Shown: piece after piece, positions 62,012 through 64,000 of the stretch
How positions within the stretch are numbered: the first letter of the stretch is position 1
Layout: each line of letters begins with the position of its first letter
Translations under genes and position numbers: made by a program
The notes under the pieces: model-generated
Databases searched by the model: none
The model's input: only the letters and a program-made list of their open reading frames with translations
What the model was told of the DNA's origin: nothing
NCBI RefSeq assembly: GCF_008364825.1
Contig: NZ_VTTO01000016.1
Coordinates: 1 to 64,000 of the forward strand
Reading direction: 5' to 3'
From: Azospirillum sp. B21
GTDB taxonomy: Bacteria; Pseudomonadota; Alphaproteobacteria; Azospirillales; Azospirillaceae
DNA: 64,000 nt

Positions 62012-62899
62012 ATGTTCAGCCTGCTGGGAGTTCCGCCCCAAGTCCTGTTCGGGCAGCTTCTGCTCGGCCTGATCAATGGTTCCTTCTATGCGCTGCTCAG
62101 CCTCGGGCTGGCGGTGATCTTCGGCATGTTGAACGTCATCAACTTCGCCCACGGCGCGCTCTACATGGTCGGCGCCTTCGTGGCGTGGCTGCTGCTGACC
62201 TATCTCGGGCTCGGCTACTGGTGGGCGCTGGTGCTGGCGCCGCTGGCGGTCGGGCTGCTGGGCATCGCGCTGGAGAAGTCGATGCTGTCGCGGCTGTACA
62301 AGCTGGACCATCTCTACGGCCTGCTGCTGACCTTCGGGCTGGCGCTGATCCTCGAAGGGGCGTTCCGCCACCAGTACGGCGTGTCGGGCCAGCCCTATCC
62401 GATCCCCGCAGCCCTCCAGGGCGGGCAGAATCTGGGCTTCATGTTCCTGCCGAACTATCGCGCCTGGGTGGTCGTCGCCTCGCTCACCATCTGCTTCGGC
62501 ACCTGGTTCGCCATCGAGCGGACGAAGCTGGGCGCCTATCTGCGCGCGGCGACGGAGAATCCGACGCTGGTCCAGGCCTTCGGCATCAACGTGCCGGTGA
62601 TGGTGTCGCTGACCTACGGCTTTGGCGTGGCGCTGGCCGGGCTGGCCGGCGTGCTGGCGGCGCCGATCTATCAGGTGTCGCCGCTGATGGGGACCAACCT
62701 GATCATCATCGTCTTCGCGGTGGTGGTGATCGGCGGCATGGGCTCCATCCTGGGGGCCATCGTCACCGGCCTCGGGCTGGGGCTGCTGGAGGGATTGACC
62801 AAGGTCTTCTATCCGGAGGCCTCCAACATTGTCGTGTTCGTCGTGATGGCGATCGTTCTTCTCATCAAGCCCGCGGGCCTCTTCGGACGGGAGCGCTGA
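62012..62899 (+). CDS. livH: Liv-type ABC permease LivH
   Basis: 295 residues, about eight membrane helices and the LivH mark LNVINFAHGALYMVGAFVAW. The start at 62012 (MFSLLGVPPQVLFGQ) has GGGAGAG upstream and avoids reading into repeat R7. Inner-membrane channel subunit with LivM, 3 bases downstream. It is a different protein from the livH at 286-1191. Confidence 0.93.
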   Translation: MFSLLGVPPQVLFGQLLLGLINGSFYALLSLGLAVIFGMLNVINFAHGALYMVGAFVAWLLLTYLGLGYWWALVLAPLAVGLLGIALEKSMLSRLYKLDHLYGLLLTFGLALILEGAFRHQYGVSGQPYPIPAALQGGQNLGFMFLPNYRAWVVVASLTICFGTWFAIERTKLGAYLRAATENPTLVQAFGINVPVMVSLTYGFGVALAGLAGVLAAPIYQVSPLMGTNLIIIVFAVVVIGGMGSILGAIVTGLGLGLLEGLTKVFYPEASNIVVFVVMAIVLLIKPAGLFGRER

Positions 62900-62902
62900 T
62901 CC

Positions 62903-63877
62903 ATGACCGTCGCCAGCAACGCCACCACCATCGCCATGCGCGGGGCCTCCCGCGGCACCGGCACCGTCCTGATCGCCGCCCTCCTGCTGGCGGTCGCCAT
63001 CGCGGCACCCTTCGTGCTGTATCCCGTTTTCCTGATGAAGGTGCTGTGCTTCGCGCTGTTCGCCTGCGCCTTCAACCTGCTGATCGGCTTCGCCGGCCTG
63101 CTCAGCTTCGGCCATGCCGCCTTCTTCGGCGGCGCCGCCTACATCGCCGCCCATACGGTGAAGGTCTGGGGCTGGGCACCGGAGTTCGGCCTGCTCGCCG
63201 CCACTGCGGTGGCCGGAGCGATGGGGCTGGTCTTCGGCCTGATCGCCATCCGCCGGCAGGGCATCTATTTCGCCATGATCACGCTGGCGCTGAGCCAGAT
63301 GATCTTCTTCCTGGCCTTGCAGCTGCCCTTCACCCATGGCGAGGACGGTATCCAGGGCGTGCCGCGCGGCACCCTGTTCGGGCTGTTCGACCTCAACCAG
63401 CCGCTGACCATGTACTACACCGTGCTGGCGATCTTCCTCGGCGGCTTCGCCCTGATCTGGCGTACCGTCCATTCGCCCTTCGGGCAGGTGCTGAAGGCGA
63501 TCCGCGAGAACGAGCCGCGCGCCGTTTCGCTCGGCTACCGCACCGACCGCTACAAGCTGGTCGCCTTCGTGCTGTCCGCCTCGCTGGCGGGCCTTGCCGG
63601 CGGGACCAAGGCCATCGTCTTCCAGCTCGCCAGCCTGACCGACGTGACGTGGCAGATGTCGGGCGAGGTGGTGCTGATGACGCTGCTGGGCGGCATGGGC
63701 ACGCTGCTGGGTCCGGTGGTCGGCGCCGGTCTGGTGGTGACGCTGGAAAGCTATCTCGCCGCCACCAGCCTGCCGGTGCCGGTAGTGATCGGCTGCATCT
63801 TCGTCGTCTGCGTCCTGGTCTTCCGCCGCGGCATCGTCGGCGAACTGTTGCACCGGCTGCCCAAGCGGGGGCACTGA
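62903..63877 (+). CDS. livM: Liv-type ABC permease LivM
   Basis: 324 residues, about nine to ten membrane helices. LivM features: CAFNLLIGFAGLLSFGHAAFFGGAAYIAA, RRQGIYFAMITLALSQMIFFLA, and HSPFGQVLKAIRENEPRAVSLGYRTDRYKLVAFVLSA. Last gene of the operon, closed by a terminator 31 bases after the stop. Confidence 0.93.
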   Translation: MTVASNATTIAMRGASRGTGTVLIAALLLAVAIAAPFVLYPVFLMKVLCFALFACAFNLLIGFAGLLSFGHAAFFGGAAYIAAHTVKVWGWAPEFGLLAATAVAGAMGLVFGLIAIRRQGIYFAMITLALSQMIFFLALQLPFTHGEDGIQGVPRGTLFGLFDLNQPLTMYYTVLAIFLGGFALIWRTVHSPFGQVLKAIRENEPRAVSLGYRTDRYKLVAFVLSASLAGLAGGTKAIVFQLASLTDVTWQMSGEVVLMTLLGGMGTLLGPVVGAGLVVTLESYLAATSLPVPVVIGCIFVVCVLVFRRGIVGELLHRLPKRGH

Positions 63878-63908
63878 GTCCGCCGTCCATTTCCGCGTAC
63901 TCCCCCAG

Positions 63909-63935
63909 GGGGGACCGAAAGGTCCCCCTCTTTTT
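63909..63935 (+). terminator. Intrinsic terminator of the second liv operon
   Basis: GGGGGACC-GAAA-GGTCCCCC (63909-63928), a perfect 8-bp stem with a GNRA tetraloop, followed by TCTTTTT. Confidence 0.92.
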
Positions 63936-63983
63936 CCTTTCTCCTACCCGCGTGGGTTGAAAATCACGAAGAAGAGAGAGGGT

Positions 63984-64000
63984 ATGGCGGAGGATGTAGA
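63984..64000 (+). CDS. Possible start of another gene, cut by the window end
   Basis: ATGGCGGAGGATGTAGA reads MAEDV and is preceded by GAGAGAGGG at a suitable distance, after a terminator. Too short to identify. Confidence 0.25.

Noticed and set aside
61820..63874. 684-codon minus-strand frame across livH and livM
   Set aside because: Antisense shadow rich in His, Gln, Asp and Glu; the plus-strand permeases explain the sequence.

Overview
The window looks like chromosome or chromid DNA of a high-GC alphaproteobacterium. Strong G/C at third codon positions, the gene families (DUF47-Pit phosphate uptake, aerobic-type CobNGHIJKLM enzymes with CbtAB cobalt uptake, TRAP transporters, several Liv-type ABC systems) and very gene-dense DNA suggest the Rhodospirillales, most likely Azospirillum. 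That placement is inference; there is no rRNA or tRNA gene here to settle it.

Layout. 1-1191: start of a leftward Liv-type ABC permease pair (livH, livM cut by the window edge), behind a 757-base leader rich in hairpins. 1949-7008: alanine dehydrogenase with a divergent Lrp/AsnC regulator, Rnk, zinc-finger DNA polymerase IV, and an AT-richer FkbM-like methyltransferase with its own near-consensus sigma70 promoter. 7018-16270: signalling block, with a LuxR-type response regulator, a solute-symporter/histidine-kinase fusion, a double-receiver hybrid kinase, and several small uncharacterised proteins. 16325-19237: Pit phosphate permease with its DUF47 partner behind a three-repeat Pho box, plus an exported protein of unknown function. 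19299-22970: argH-lptM-lysA, overlapping head to tail, divergent from a TlpA thioredoxin. 23031-28934: a two-domain cyclic-nucleotide-binding protein, an aldo/keto reductase-tetR unit behind a 36-bp palindrome, and a glycerate/tartronate-semialdehyde set (glycerate 2-kinase, GlxR, Hyi). 29211-37654: fadH, a GntR regulator with a Gfo/Idh oxidoreductase, TerC, and a DctPQM TRAP transporter that shares an operator-like 10-mer with the gntR promoter. 37751-41704: AcuI-like reductase and an 862-residue DUF4347/RTX secreted protein.

41750-58545 is the dominant feature: 16 cobalamin-related genes (bluB, cobB, cobA, cbiD, cobM, cobE, cobL, cobK, cobJ, cobI, cobH, cobG, cobN, cobW, cbtA, cbtB). A cobalamin riboswitch lies at the head of the cbtB-cbtA-cobW-cobN-cobG-cobH-cobI-cobJ run. 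The set mixes aerobic-route enzymes (CobG, CobN) with CbiD, and cobF is absent. 58924-63877: a second Liv-type ABC operon (two ATPases, binding protein, two permeases), closed by a strong terminator.

The most unusual signal is a family of nested palindromic repeats, seven loci, in two related subfamilies. Most are intergenic. One lies entirely inside cobG and is read through in frame, and two others supply the last residues and stop codons of tetR and cbiD. Two 164-bp full-length copies (27027-27190 and 61786-61949) are nearly identical and inverted, and flank the whole cobalamin region.
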